Assembly (NCBI GenBank): GCA_905147135.1
Contig: LR990045.1
Coordinates: forward strand, 16,034,173-16,098,172
Origin: Blastobasis lacticolella
Lineage: Eukaryota; Arthropoda; Insecta; Lepidoptera; Blastobasidae
Length of the DNA: 64,000 nucleotides
Direction: 5' to 3'
In this document: piece after piece, positions 23,301 to 34,177 of the stretch
How positions within the stretch are numbered: the first letter of the stretch is position 1
How the letters are laid out: each line of letters opens with the position of its first letter
Position numbers and translations under genes: made by a program
Notes under the pieces: model-generated
The model's input: only the letters and a program-made list of their open reading frames with translations
Databases searched by the model: none
What the model was told of the DNA's origin: nothing

Positions 23301-26300
23301 AGCGGTGAAATGCCTGGCTAGGTAGTTCTAACAATAAAAAAAATAAAACAAGTAGAAAAGTGATATAGGATTGTTGAATGGGTACTTTTCACACAAAATA
23401 AGCACCGTCAAAGTCATGTTCATAAGACGTTGGGCACATCCAAGTGATGGCAAAGGGTCAAAGTCTTTAGAAATATGGCCTAGGTTATGTTAATATGCGT
23501 GGTATCAGCTTCTCATACCTCAGTCTCACTGTCGAAGCCACGGCTACACACTGGGCAGCAGTTGTTGTCCTTCAGCTGCGTCTTGTACTTGGCAATGATG
23601 AACATCGACGACTGCAGAGTGTTTTGTTCATCCTGCGAGCAATGTGCATAATTTAGGAAACAATTATCAATCAGAAATGTAGCAGAATAACACATAGCAC
23701 ATAGGCTATAATTTATCCCGTATATCAATGTGGTGAGCAGGCGCAGCGTGGGTAGGCCTAACACAAGGTGGACCGACGACCTGATAAAGATCACAGATGC
23801 AGAAGGCATCCAGCTGGTACCGGACCAGCCTTTGTGGAAATCTCCGTGGGTCTATGCACAGCTATGGGCGTCTTCCGGCTGATATGATGATCAATGTGGT
23901 TCCCGTAGGAATAGGTCCGGAACGTTGTAACCGAATTTTAGGCAGATGGAGTCGCGGGAAAAAGCTTAAATAAAAGTATGAGAACATGTATTATACGTGA
24001 TTTTGTAACATACTTCCTTCGTGAAAAATCACAGTGATATCTAGCACTTCATTCCAGTGAAGTTCCTGAGAAGCCGTCCTATTAGCAAAAAATTGGCTTG
24101 TTAGAATGTGGAAGAGGCAAAACAGTGTCTGGCAGGCTTGTAGCTTTTGGCCGTAGGATAGTCTCTGCCAATCCGTATAGGATACGTGCCTGAGTGTGTA
24201 TGTATATGTACCTGCAGCTTTTCGACTGTCGCGTTGAGCTTCGCGAGCGTGGCTTCGTAGGTCTGAGTACCGCACGCCTTGTACATCTTGTCTTCGGCCT
24301 TCGTAAGCTCGTTGCGGCGGTCGTTCAGCATCTCACGCACGTGCTTGCGCTCTGTCTCCAGCTTGGTTGTCTATGAGGAAGAGGAACATATTTACGAGTG
24401 ATCATGGTAGGTTTTAGTATAGCCTGAGGAGCCATCTGGATGGGTACAACCCCCTTATCTACGTCTCCCGCCAACCAAATATGCTTACATTGTGTTGTTG
24501 TTCGGGTTTGAAGGATAAGGTAGCCAGCAGGTAGGTTACAGACAAGTGGCATATCATCTTAGTCCCCACAGTGACAAATTGACAATGCACCTGCACGTCT
24601 GCATTTTTGGTTTTGCAAGTACATGAGTCGTAGACGTAGATGTCGAAGTGCTTTATTGTGTTACGTAAAGTTTACTTAGCTGTCTCTAGCAGTTTAGATA
24701 GAAAATCTAAGGGCTGATAAAGATTTTAACTCACCTCTTTGTCATGAGCTTTGACTTTCTTCTTTATGCCGTCAATTTCCACTTTAGTCTTGGCCTCGAA
24801 TTTGTTGACAGACATAGCGTAGTCACTCTCGGGCATCTCGCCCAGAATCTCAGTGAGGGCAGTACGGTGTTTGTTCCTGAGTGTGCTCAGCTGTTTGTCC
24901 TTGAGTTTCAGATTTTCCTCTGCTACATCACGCTCCTTCAGCTTAGCACTTTCTTTTTGCAACTTAGTTATCTGCGAAAATAAAATTTAATTAAATAAGT
25001 GAGTTATTGTAGGCAAATTATTCTGTACACACACATAATATACACGAAAAAAGTTTAAATAGAATAGCATGGATCACTAAATGAGTCATATGGGTGGGCT
25101 TAGTAGATTAGTATGAGTCGTAAGTAGCTTGAATTTTTTTTATACCACAAAGATGGCAAACAAGCTTACGGCCTGTCTGACTGTCACTGTCACCGCAGCT
25201 TACGCACGTTTGCAATACCATAGGCATTACCCACGCGTTGCCGTTCTTCAAGAAAGAGATAAAAACCTTTTCACCTCTTTCTTGAAGAACTCCATGTTGT
25301 ACTCTCCAGGGAATGTACGCATGATATTCATAATCAACATTATACTGTCTGGAGTAGACTCTTGCGCAACCTGTACCTATATGGTTATTAAATATGATTT
25401 AATTTGATGGTAGGTTACCTTCTCATTCAGTTCATCTTGTTCCTGTTCACATTGTTCCACCGCCTTTTCGTCTTCTTGAATGTCCTTTTGGATTTGTTCC
25501 GTATTCATGTCGGCTTCAGCTTGCTGACATTCCCTGTAAATGGGTAAAGGTTTCGTGTAACAACAGGCTGTCTGGTTGAAGATTGCTACCAAAATAGAAA
25601 AAAAAACTCAATTTGATTATTTATTAGTGTTTAAAGACACAGTGAGCTTGCATTGTCTTGTTCCGGTTTGAAGTATAAGGTACGCAACTTAGTCCTCACA
25701 GTAATAATGCATCTTTTTTTTTTTTTTTAAAGATGGGAAATCTTCTGAAGATACTTCACCCGGGGGAGTAACGTGGGTATGTGGGATTGCCCGAAAAAGG
25801 ACCCTACCCACTAAAACCCCTCCATCTATTTACAACCGCTTTTTATTGAAACACCACAGGACCTCATACATAGTTTGCACTGTGATGTTTCGGCGAATAC
25901 CCAAACTATGTTGGGTCTATCAGCATGTACGGGAGACATCCTGATACACTAGGATGTCACCCAGTCATGTGGAACCGTGCAATGCAGGAAAAGAGTCCCC
26001 CGACTCTTCCCCACTGGTCCCACTAGGATGGAGGAAGGAGACGATTATATCGCCTTCTCCTTGGCCCCGCGCGCCTACGTCTAATTAAATCAGAGGAAGC
26101 GTCTTCTTCCCTGATCCGCTCAGCAGCCTCCTTCTGCGTCATCACTTCCTCGCAGAAGGTGGCCACAGTTTGCCAATTTACTTCGCTGTCGAGCATGGCT
26201 CTTACTACGGCTACGAGTGAAAGGTCTCCTCCGCTAATTGCTGATACTGCACGCCGCTCAGATTCCCAGGCAGCGCACACCTCTAGGGTGTGCTGCGCCG

Positions 26301-29300
26301 AGTCTTCCGCAGCACCGCAGTGGTGACACATTGGAGATGATTCTCTCCTAGCTATCTGGTGTAGATACTTCCCGTGATCAGCCGTGATCAGACAGTATTT
26401 GTACTAAACGGAAAGTCAGCGCTCCGTGTTTCCTGTCCACCCATTCCTGAAGGACAGGGCGTACAGCATCGATAGCCCATAGACCATATGCCAGGTTTCC
26501 TAGACTATCCCCCCAATGTTCCATTAGGGCATCTTGAGCTTGGCTCCTTCTTTGAGTTACCTCTTCAAGAGCCGGACGCTGCCCAACAGTTCTTCCAGCT
26601 ACCTGGAAGTTATATACCGTGGCAAGAACTTCCGCATCCAGCTCCCAAGGCGGGAAGCCAGCAAGAACGCAGGCGGCGCCCGTCGACACCGTCCTGTATC
26701 CTCGTATTGCTCTCACTGCTATTATCCGCTGCGGTCTACGCAGCTGAGCTCTATTATCAGCCGTGAGAGCATCAGACCAGACAGGTGCACCGTAGAGCGC
26801 CATACTTCGTATAACTCCTGCGTATAACCTACGACATCCGCCATTTGGACCGCCCAAGTTCGGTAGGAGGCGTCCAAGCGCAGATGCTGCAGCTATAAGC
26901 TTTGGGGCTAAACGGCGAAAATGTTCGCCAAATCCCCATCTCCCGTCGAGTACGAGGCCCAAGTATTTCATATGTGGGCTCACAGCAATGTGAATCCCCT
27001 CAATACGTAATTCTGCGCCTGGAGGGGGACCTTTGCGGGGTCCGTGAAATAACAGGGCTTCAGTCTTGTGTATTGCAACCTTAAGACCCAGCATTTTAAT
27101 GCGATCGACAACTAAGGTAGTGCCCACCGTAGCTAATCGCATAACCTCTCGGAAACTACTTCCACGTACTACGACTATAGTGTCGTCTGCGTAGCAGAGA
27201 ATGAGCATCCTCGGCAAGAGGGTACCCCGCAGAACCCAGTCATAGCCTATGTTCCACAGGAGCGGTCCAAGAACCGACCCCTGCGGAACTCCACATCTCA
27301 CAGGATACCTAATCATATTACCCTGGCTGTTGACGAAAAGAACTTGCCTATCCATCAGATAGTCCTCCAACAGTCGCCTCAAGTATAGGGGCACTCCATG
27401 AAACCGGAGTGCCTCCCTGATTGTACTAAATGGCAGGCTGTTGAAGGCATTGGCGATATAAGGACACCGCCAAGGCACGCTCTCCCCTGTCAACAGCCTC
27501 TCTCGTAAACTTCTTGAGGGCTACAAGTGCGTCAATTGTCGAACGCCCCGCTCTGAAGCCGACTTGTGTCTCTGATAAGTCCGGACCAATTTCCGTAAGG
27601 TGCTTAATGACACGGGAAGCCAGTATTGTCTCAAACATCTTGCCCATGTCATCCAAGAGCACAAGTGGTCTGAGCGCCGACGGAGATTCAGATGGGCGAC
27701 CGGGCTTCTGAATCAAGCACAGTCGCCCACATTTCCAGGGCTTCGGAAAACATCCAGTCCTTAGGGAACTATCGAAGACTTCTCGAAGATTTGCCTCCAA
27801 ATGCTTGACAGCTACACACAAAACACGGCCAGGTATCCCATCTGGTCCTGGAGCCGACTTTTTTCGGCGAAGCCTGTCTAGCTGCTTCAAATTCACCATC
27901 AGTTACAGGTTCAGCTTCTAAGGTGCAATCACCGATGCCTTCAGGGGGAGCCATGGCCGGGGGAATGTAATCAGGGGGATTTGGGAATAGCTCCCCTAGT
28001 ACTTTATCTAGGATCTCCGGATCAAGGGTCTCCGTTATGGGGGGCGCCTGTGTACGAAGTTTGTTCCGCACAAACCTGTATGGACGGCCCCATGGGTCCC
28101 GATTGAGATCCTCTAGCAACTCCTCCCATGCTCTCGCCTTGGCCTGGCTGATGGCTGCCCGCAGAGCCTTCCTAGCTACGCTGTATGCGGCATATACTTC
28201 ATCCGCCACCTCATCTGTAGTACTACGACGGCGATTACGCTGATGTGCTCTTCTTGCTGTAATGCAATTTGCACGGAGATCTGCAATCTCCGTCGACCAC
28301 CAATACAATGTCCGCTTTTGTAAGCAAGCTCTTGCCCTGGGCATAGCTGCATCACACACGATCGTGAGGGCAGTTTGGAAAGATTCAGAGTAAGTAAGTA
28401 ATAATTCACCTGCAATTCTGCATTTTATGGTGTTCGGTTACAATTAAAAGTTCCCTTGAGCTGTTATGGCGATCCAACCGAGCCACTAGTGAATTAGTGG
28501 ACTTGAGGCCCTGGCCGGCACTGACGAAGCACGTCCGTGATCTTCATTTCAACGAAATGAAATGCTGCGGTGGATGTGTGGCATAATGTGGCATAACACT
28601 ACTCAAGTAACATCGGCGTGAGACATCGCGGAAAATATTGAGGAGGCTCGCCTGCGCTGGTTTGGTCACGTGCTGCGGAAGCCTCAGGGATACGTGGGAA
28701 ACAGGTGTCTAAAAATGCCGGTATCAGGAAAGAGATCCCGCGGGAGGTCCAGGAAGCGTTACATTGACGTCGCCGAGTCGGATGCGAAAGCCAATGGCCT
28801 ACGACGGAATGCTGAAGACCGGTTGAAGAGGAGCAAGAAAAGTTGGAAACTTAAACTGTGGATGAAGTGTAGTAATTGCCTAAGTAGAAGTAAGAAGTTA
28901 TGTTATTGTATCACTCACTGTTCTGCTGTATTCAGTCTTTGTTCCAACACGTCTAGGCGCTGCTTGGCTTCATTAGCATCCGTGATCTGCTTCTCCAATT
29001 TGTTGATCTCCTTTCTTGAATTGGCTATCTCCATTTCTTTACTTACAATTTTTTGTTTATGGCGAGACTGCATCAAATAAATTACACGTTCAAAATATAA
29101 AGCTGATAATATAAGGTGCCTAATAAGCCATGGATTTACGAAGCTGAGTTGGGTGAGGACCGGGCAATGTGGAAGAGCAAGAGCAAGATAATGGACCCTG
29201 GCAAAAGCCAGGTCTGACCGCTCAGTTGATGATGAATAATAATTTTAATGCATTTTTGTCAAGTAACAGTTCTATAAACAGAGACTAATTTATATTGGGC

Positions 29301-32300
29301 ATTGGCTCCCCTGCCAATATGTATTGCACAGCTATCTCAAATCAACAATAAATGCTTAATATGTATTAGAAATCAGAATAGATGGATTAAACGCAAACTG
29401 ATGTATGGATTTTTATGAAATTTTGAAGTAATTAACTTACAAGCGCATCTCTGCTTTCATCCACATGTTGTTGATATTGCTTCTCCTCAGTATCGGCCGC
29501 CGATTTCATCTCTTTAAGCTCCTGTCGCAGGCTCTTCACTTTACCGGTCAAATCTGATATGCCCTTCTCTGCTTCCTCATTTGTTGTAATTGTTTCTGGT
29601 GTTTCTATACCTGTAGATATTTTGTTACTTAGTTACTTTAGTTGGAAGTTAATCATTGTGTAATAGTGGGAAACCACTAAACATTATAAAAAAAAAGTCC
29701 CACACCGCGTCTGTCTGACTGTCTGTCAGTTCACGATATACTCAAAAACTACTAAAAGAATTTTCATGAGGTTTTTACCAATAGAGAGTGATTCCTGAGG
29801 AAGGTGTCGGTATATAATTTATTAAGGTACCAGTGCGAAGCTGGGGTGGGTCGGTAGTATAACATAACTCCGTATGGTTAAGTTGCAAAACAAAAATATT
29901 TTATTTATTTATTTCTGCTGCTAAGCAACCAGCCAGCAAAATTACAGGCATGAGGCATTTCATCTCGTTCTGAGAGCACCTGTAGTTTTGCATGTTTTAT
30001 ATGTAATCTAATTGCATGAGTCATAGATGTTATGGGCGACAGTTACCGCCCTTATCGCTTACCATCAGATGGGCTGTCTGTTCCTTCGTCACGGGCATGG
30101 GTAGAATAAAAAATTCTCTACAACTTCTCAGTTAGTGATTACTTACCAGCCATTTTTGCGGTCTCCACAATGACCTTATTCCTTTTCTCAATTCGTTCCT
30201 GATTTTGCTTCTCAAGTAATAGCAGTTTAGTACATTTCATCTCATTTGAGGTCTTCTCATTGGCAATTTTCTCTTCATCCTTGTTGAATGACATATTCTT
30301 TTTGTATGACTCATCAAGTTCTTTCTGCTTGGCTTTGTTTGAGGATCCATAGCTGGCTGCAAAAATTTAGAAAATTTATTACCTATTAGTCAAACCAATC
30401 GGTATAGGCCTTGCATTTTGCAAAGTCATTAAAAATATCCCTCACCTATTTTCTCTTGAAGTTCTGCTTGAGTCCCTTCAAATATAGTTTTGATATTTGC
30501 CTTCAATTCTTCTTCTTGAGTTTTGTTATGGTCCAGTCTAAAGATAATTTTAATAATATTAAAAATAAAAAACATATCCATTACAACTTTACCAAAACAA
30601 GATAAAACAAAGTTTGAAGATAGCAAAATTAATTTAAATATTTTAAATTGAGTGTTGATATTTTTTTATTAATTATTAAATTTAATAAAGCACAACTTTT
30701 TGTAAAAACATAGGTGTTATACTTGGTTTTGATCTTCTCCCTTTTGGACTCCCACTGCACAAGGTTTTTCTGCAGAGTCTCAATTGCAGTAAGTTTCTCA
30801 CTGATTGGCTTTAGCTCTTGTGCCAGTTCAGAAACTTTTAGTTCGGCTTCCGATATCTTTGCCTCTGTGTTCACTCCCTCCAGCTTCCTTTTATCCAGAT
30901 CTTGTTTTTTCTCAGTAAGATGTGTTACTTCAAGCTCTGTGCAAGCAAAATGTCATTTATTAACACAAATAAGTCATCATAAATTAAATTCACACTATTA
31001 GAAGCATTTGATCCCATCCAAATTGTAGACCCAAATGCATGAATATAGCGAATGCCATACAAATAAAGTGTGAGTTGGTGGCCGAGTGGTTAGAGTATCC
31101 GACTCGTAAGCCAGAGGTTGCGGGTTCGAATCCTGCTCCGGCCATGACTGACTGACATACCAATGACTGTTTTCTGAGTTATGTACATTAGTTGAATGCT
31201 AACCAATGCTCCTACGGTGAGGAAAAACATTGTGATGAAACCTGCACATTCATGCGACTGGATGTGTACTGATCCAATCTGGTCAGGTTCCCCTAGTAGC
31301 AGGGTCATGGAGGTCAGATGGCAGTCGCTCCACTGTAATTACCTGACCTGCCAAATCCTGGATCATGGTCAAGGCGGACCCCAGGCCCTCGTGCGCGAGA
31401 GCAAAACTGGGACATTAACGCCAACGATGATGATGATACAAATAAAGTGTGCATAAATCCAAGATGTCAAGACCGTTGTGTGAATGACTGCAGGGTAACG
31501 GCCCTATGTAGAACTAATAAAAGACTACTGAGAAGAATACTGCAGAATCATCTTACCAAGTAGTTTCATATTCTGAGTGTAGTCCTTTCTTAATTTTCTG
31601 AGTCTTTCAAAGCAGTCTGCATACTTATCGGCATCAAAGATCTCATCAAACCTTTCCTTTACTTTTTTACCTTCGTCCAGTGGCCAACTGGAGTCTTCTT
31701 GGTGGCAGAATATAACAGAATTCAAAATAGCTCGTGATACTCCTACAAAAATAGGCAAGGTTTATATAAATATGAACAGCAATCAAAGTTGTTATATAAG
31801 ACAAACTATAGATTAATATATACCTAATTCTTCTTGTATTAAGAAATCTAAATCAGAAATTCTGGAAGAAATGTCCTTTGTTTTCCCATCATCATCAATC
31901 ACAGAAAGGAATGAATCCATTGTTTGAAACTTGGTTTTCTTCGCTAGGGCAGTGACTTTCATTGATCTTGATACCTCTAACTGCTTGTCTTTCGCATTCA
32001 CAACCTGTGATAGAATATTGCCATAAGAGTTAGTAAACATCACATTGTCAGTATACGGCGTAGACATGTTGCAGAAACTTTGCGGCTTACCTTTAGCCTG
32101 ACTTGGGCCAAAACTTCAGTAGTCCTGTTAACTTTAGCATCGTGAACAAAACATTCATTTCTGCTTCCTGGGGGCATCTGCCCCGTAATCGCATACCGTA
32201 AACATTCAATGATAGTAGTCTTTCCACAACCATTCTGACCGAGAATCAGAGTAAGCGGTTTCTCGAAAATAATGCGCTGTTCGTCAGTGTCGTCTGGTCC

Positions 32301-32345
32301 AAAACTTCGTATGCCTCTCACGGCCAATGACTGTATCCCAGCCAT
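17345..32345 (-). CDS. RAD50: DNA double-strand-break repair ATPase RAD50
   Basis: RAD50 is the SMC-like ATPase of the MRE11-RAD50-NBS1 complex, which tethers and processes DNA ends. Exons in gene order: 32345-32091, 32004-31824, 31742-31557, 30936-30723, 30537-30446, 30356-30147, 29610-29441, 29067-28919, 25533-25419, 25370-25275, 24971-24735, 24370-24212, 23632-23519, 22970-22773, 22070-21924, 21469-21257, 20649-20489, 19418-19184, 18839-18633, 18522-18326, 18196-18092, 18007-17891, 17591-17345. They sum to 4005 bp, 1334 residues (human 1312), and every junction keeps frame. Walker A GQNGCGKT is at residues 36-43, the Q-loop CHQED near 160, long coiled coils follow, and the zinc hook CPVC is at 714-717. 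The signature SAGQK is at 1231-1235, Walker B LALDEP at 1257-1262 and the H-loop His at 1298. No key residue is missing, so the gene looks functional despite transposon-filled introns. Confidence 0.97.
19490..20370. mobile_element. hAT-like non-autonomous element in a RAD50 intron
   Basis: The left end tagagatgtaacgg and the right end (reverse complement tagagatgaaacgg) form terminal inverted repeats. The flanks gaaataat (19482-19489) and gaaaaaat (20371-20378) match at 7 of 8 bases, the 8-bp duplication expected of hAT elements. Both termini carry several tatccgg/ccggata motifs as subterminal repeats. There is no transposase frame in the 881 bp. It fills most of the intron between RAD50 exons 17 and 18. 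Confidence 0.75.
22200..22400. repeat. GTAGGGTAGGGG minisatellite, G-quadruplex prone
   Basis: Irregular tandem gtaggg/taggggta units on the + strand, with runs such as gggtagggtactgtagggg that satisfy a four-run G-quadruplex pattern. It lies in the intron between RAD50 exons 14 and 15. Similar tracts occur at 48222-48275, 60005-60140 (opposite strand) and 63070-63180. Confidence 0.8.
22478..22593. repeat. Fold-back of about 116 bp in a RAD50 intron
   Basis: The arms begin acctgtctatattgctcccg (22478) and end with its near-complement at 22593. The inner arms tttgcatcacgctcgc and gcgagcgtgatgcaaa are perfect. The loop of about 20 nt is centred near 22535. There are a few mismatches and small bulges at the A/T-rich middle. 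It could be a small MITE or a precursor-hairpin-like element. Confidence 0.75.
23728..23895 (+). mobile_element. RTE-type LINE 3' tail in a RAD50 intron
   Basis: The frame gives [15 protein letters not shown], then ITDAEGIQL, then [13 protein letters not shown], the very common C-terminal pattern of lepidopteran RTE-like proteins, followed by tgatatgatgat. It lies between RAD50 exons 12 and 13 and is antisense to the gene. Confidence 0.65.
25130..25242. repeat. Dispersed repeat end next to RAD50 exon 10
   Basis: A T-run followed by ataccacaaagatggcaaac and a gcttacggcctgtctga block recurs, diverged, at 54437-54500, so this is an interspersed element end in an intron. It stops exactly where the inverted repeat at 25243 begins. 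Confidence 0.5.
25243..25290. repeat. RAD50: 16-bp perfect inverted repeat across the exon 10 splice donor of RAD50
   Basis: 25275-25290 are the last 16 bases of RAD50 exon 10. Their exact reverse complement lies at 25243-25258 in the intron, with 16 nt between. The arm ends precisely at the exon border, so the pre-mRNA hairpin would hold the non-consensus donor GTGAAA at the base of its loop. Confidence 0.85.
25711..28400 (-). mobile_element. Broken R1/LOA-like LINE in a RAD50 intron
   Basis: Read on the minus strand, four overlapping frames (28359-27769, 27899-27426, 27493-26378, 26331-26023) together give a linker region, a reverse transcriptase ([36 protein letters not shown]) and a C-terminal CCHC knuckle ([13 protein letters not shown]). 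At least three frameshifts inactivate it, and the endonuclease half is absent (5' truncation near 28400). A T-tract on the + strand at 25713-25727 marks its poly(A) end. Nine bases agtaataat flank both ends (about 25700 and 28396), a tentative target duplication. It is inserted in the RAD50 sense direction between exons 8 and 9 and makes that intron 3.4 kb long. Confidence 0.85.
28600..28870 (+). mobile_element. RTE-type LINE fragment in a RAD50 intron
   Basis: The frame reads [26 protein letters not shown], then [12 protein letters not shown] and a W/KSWKLK-like ending, the C-terminal signature of lepidopteran RTE-like elements. It lies immediately upstream of the R1-like insert and ends about 50 bp from RAD50 exon 8. 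Confidence 0.7.
29611..30146. repeat. RAD50 intron 6, with a dispersed repeat piece
   Basis: The part at about 29930-30100 (ttaccgcccttatcgctta, ccatcagatgggctgtctg) resembles a frequent lepidopteran interspersed repeat. The rest shows nothing recognisable. Confidence 0.4.
31073..31435 (+). mobile_element. tRNA-derived SINE in RAD50 intron 3
   Basis: The head carries box A-like gtggccgagtgg and box B-like gggttcgaatcc (about 31078-31145). A long tRNA-unrelated body follows (acattagttgaatgctaacc, ccaatctggtcaggttcccc), ending in a gatgatgat tail. The perfect 16-bp duplication atacaaataaagtgtg at 31057-31072 and 31436-31451 defines both ends. The insert is antisense to RAD50. Relatives lie at 49600-50250, 54122-54350 and 60872-61199. 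Confidence 0.9.
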
Positions 32346-32399
32346 TGTGAGATAATCACACACAAATCACAATTTATCAACAATTTAGCTTTCCTTGGC

Positions 32400-33160
32400 G
32401 CCAAGATGAAATTATCTGCAGCACACCGGCAAGTCGGCGACGCAAGGATCCAGTATTACCACATAAAGCTGTTGAGAAACTAAGAATACAATAGGAATAA
32501 AAGCAATTTTTAAACATTTGGTAAATAAAGAACAATATTTAAAGTAGGTACCTATAGTGTAAAATATAACATACAGTTTATAGTGAGAAATATTACAGAA
32601 AAGACGTATTTTATTTCATTAATGCCACATGACTTGTATTCTAAATTGCTCTTCATGAATTGTATAATTAGGCATTTACTGTAGAAATCGAAAAAATGGC
32701 AACCCAGTTAATAAAGTTTGACATTTCCCCCCCTACCATGATGCTATGATGCTCAAACCCAACCCAAGCAATCAATAATGTTTCCACTATGCAAAAAGAT
32801 GTATGCATTTTACTGAATTTAAATTGCAGTGTAGTTACATTAGTTACCGTGAAAGTAAAATAATGGAATAGTTACCTTATTTATAAACTGCAAGTAGATT
32901 TAATATTAGCAATAACGATAGCATTAATGCGTCCGTGCGCGACAGTTTAAATAAAAATAAAATAAAGCCTAAAATTATAGGCCAGTAGACAACGCTAAAT
33001 AGAGTTACTCTGTGCCAGTCTTTTTTTTTCTGTGAAGTAAGACGTAAAATTTTTGTGAAAATTCTGATATAGCTTCTCTGACTTCTTTATTGCGAGTATG
33101 CTACATGCTATAATCTACAAAATATGTATACGAACGTTTGTGTTTCGATAAGGCCCTACT
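32400..33160. other. RAD50 upstream region, no gene seen
   Basis: AT-rich sequence 5' of RAD50, presumably containing its promoter. I see no TATA box or convincing initiator and no divergent coding exon. Confidence 0.4.
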
Positions 33161-33199
33161 ACGCCCTTTGTTCTTGAAAATTAATAATTTAATTTATTT

Positions 33200-33362
33200 G
33201 ACGACCTAAGTGGCCTGTCTGCCACGCAGAGGTCGGGTTCGATCCCAGGCCGAGCAGAAATTGAAATGATGAACTTTAATTTCTATTACGGGTCTGGGTG
33301 AAGTAAGTATAATAAGTAGGTACGTATTTAAAATAAAAAGTATATGTGTAGTTTATTATTTA
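33200..33362 (+). mobile_element. Second tRNA-derived SINE family
   Basis: A box B-like gggttcgatccca precedes the body ttctattacgggtctgggtg and an AT-rich tail with ataataagtaggtacg. The same body occurs at 53190-53325, and a diverged copy (gggtttgatttcc, ttctgggtctggg) lies at 42500-42650. Confidence 0.65.
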
Positions 33363-34177
33363 TTTTACTGATTTGGTGATTTGACATTACTCGGATCTGG
33401 TAACATTAAAACTGACGCTCATTCATAGACCAATAATGGCAACGCACAAAGACCAATAATAGCATGTTGGTTTTCTCGTTTTACTAAAATAATACCAGCC
33501 AAGTAAGATTTCCCACAAAGCTGCATATAATCAGACCACGCTAAGTACGAAAAAAAAACTCTGTATGGCAACTTAGGCCATGTCATTTTTCCGTCATAGA
33601 ACGTCATTCATAAAAGTCGTAACATCTAATTTGACTGATTTGAAAACTATTATTAAGGCGATTGGCACATTGAAACGCAGCAGCAGGGTAGAGGGCGCCA
33701 CCTTGTCGGAACATACTGAGTCCGTAAATTAAATTAATTTAAAATTGTTAAATCAAATATATTGCTATAAAAATATATACATTCAGTTAATTAAACAGTG
33801 CCTGTGTTAATGTTATTTTGTGGTGGAACTAAATATTTTGTAATAATTTGAAAACTGAGTAACGGAACACCTATCTGACAATCCTTGAAACCTCACTTCA
33901 CAGCTGCTGTGAAGTGAGTTTTCAAGTGTTCAAGTGAGGTTTCAATGCTGCAGCGGCTTATTTAACGCCTTTTTATGTAGAAAGTACAGCGCCAAAAACT
34001 TATCTGTCCCGCAGCCCAACTGCCTAATAAACGTCGCCCTCTTCTAGCAATAGGATATATTTACAACATTATTATTAGTTTATAGCAAGTATATATGATG
34101 AGCAAGTATTCAGATATACTACTATACACTTTAGATTATAGTCAGAAGGCGATGCATTTCGACTTCAATTTATTTGT

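Noticed and set aside
26488..28243. Plus-strand frames across the R1-like LINE
   Set aside because: They are antisense shadows of the minus-strand reverse-transcriptase frames.
31078..31145. Functional tRNA gene
   Set aside because: The tRNA-like head is followed by a SINE body and bounded by a 16-bp target duplication; the same unit occurs elsewhere in the window.
33892..33918. Small palindrome ctcacttcacagctgctgtg and complement
   Set aside because: Only 12-bp arms, common by chance in AT-rich DNA and without context.
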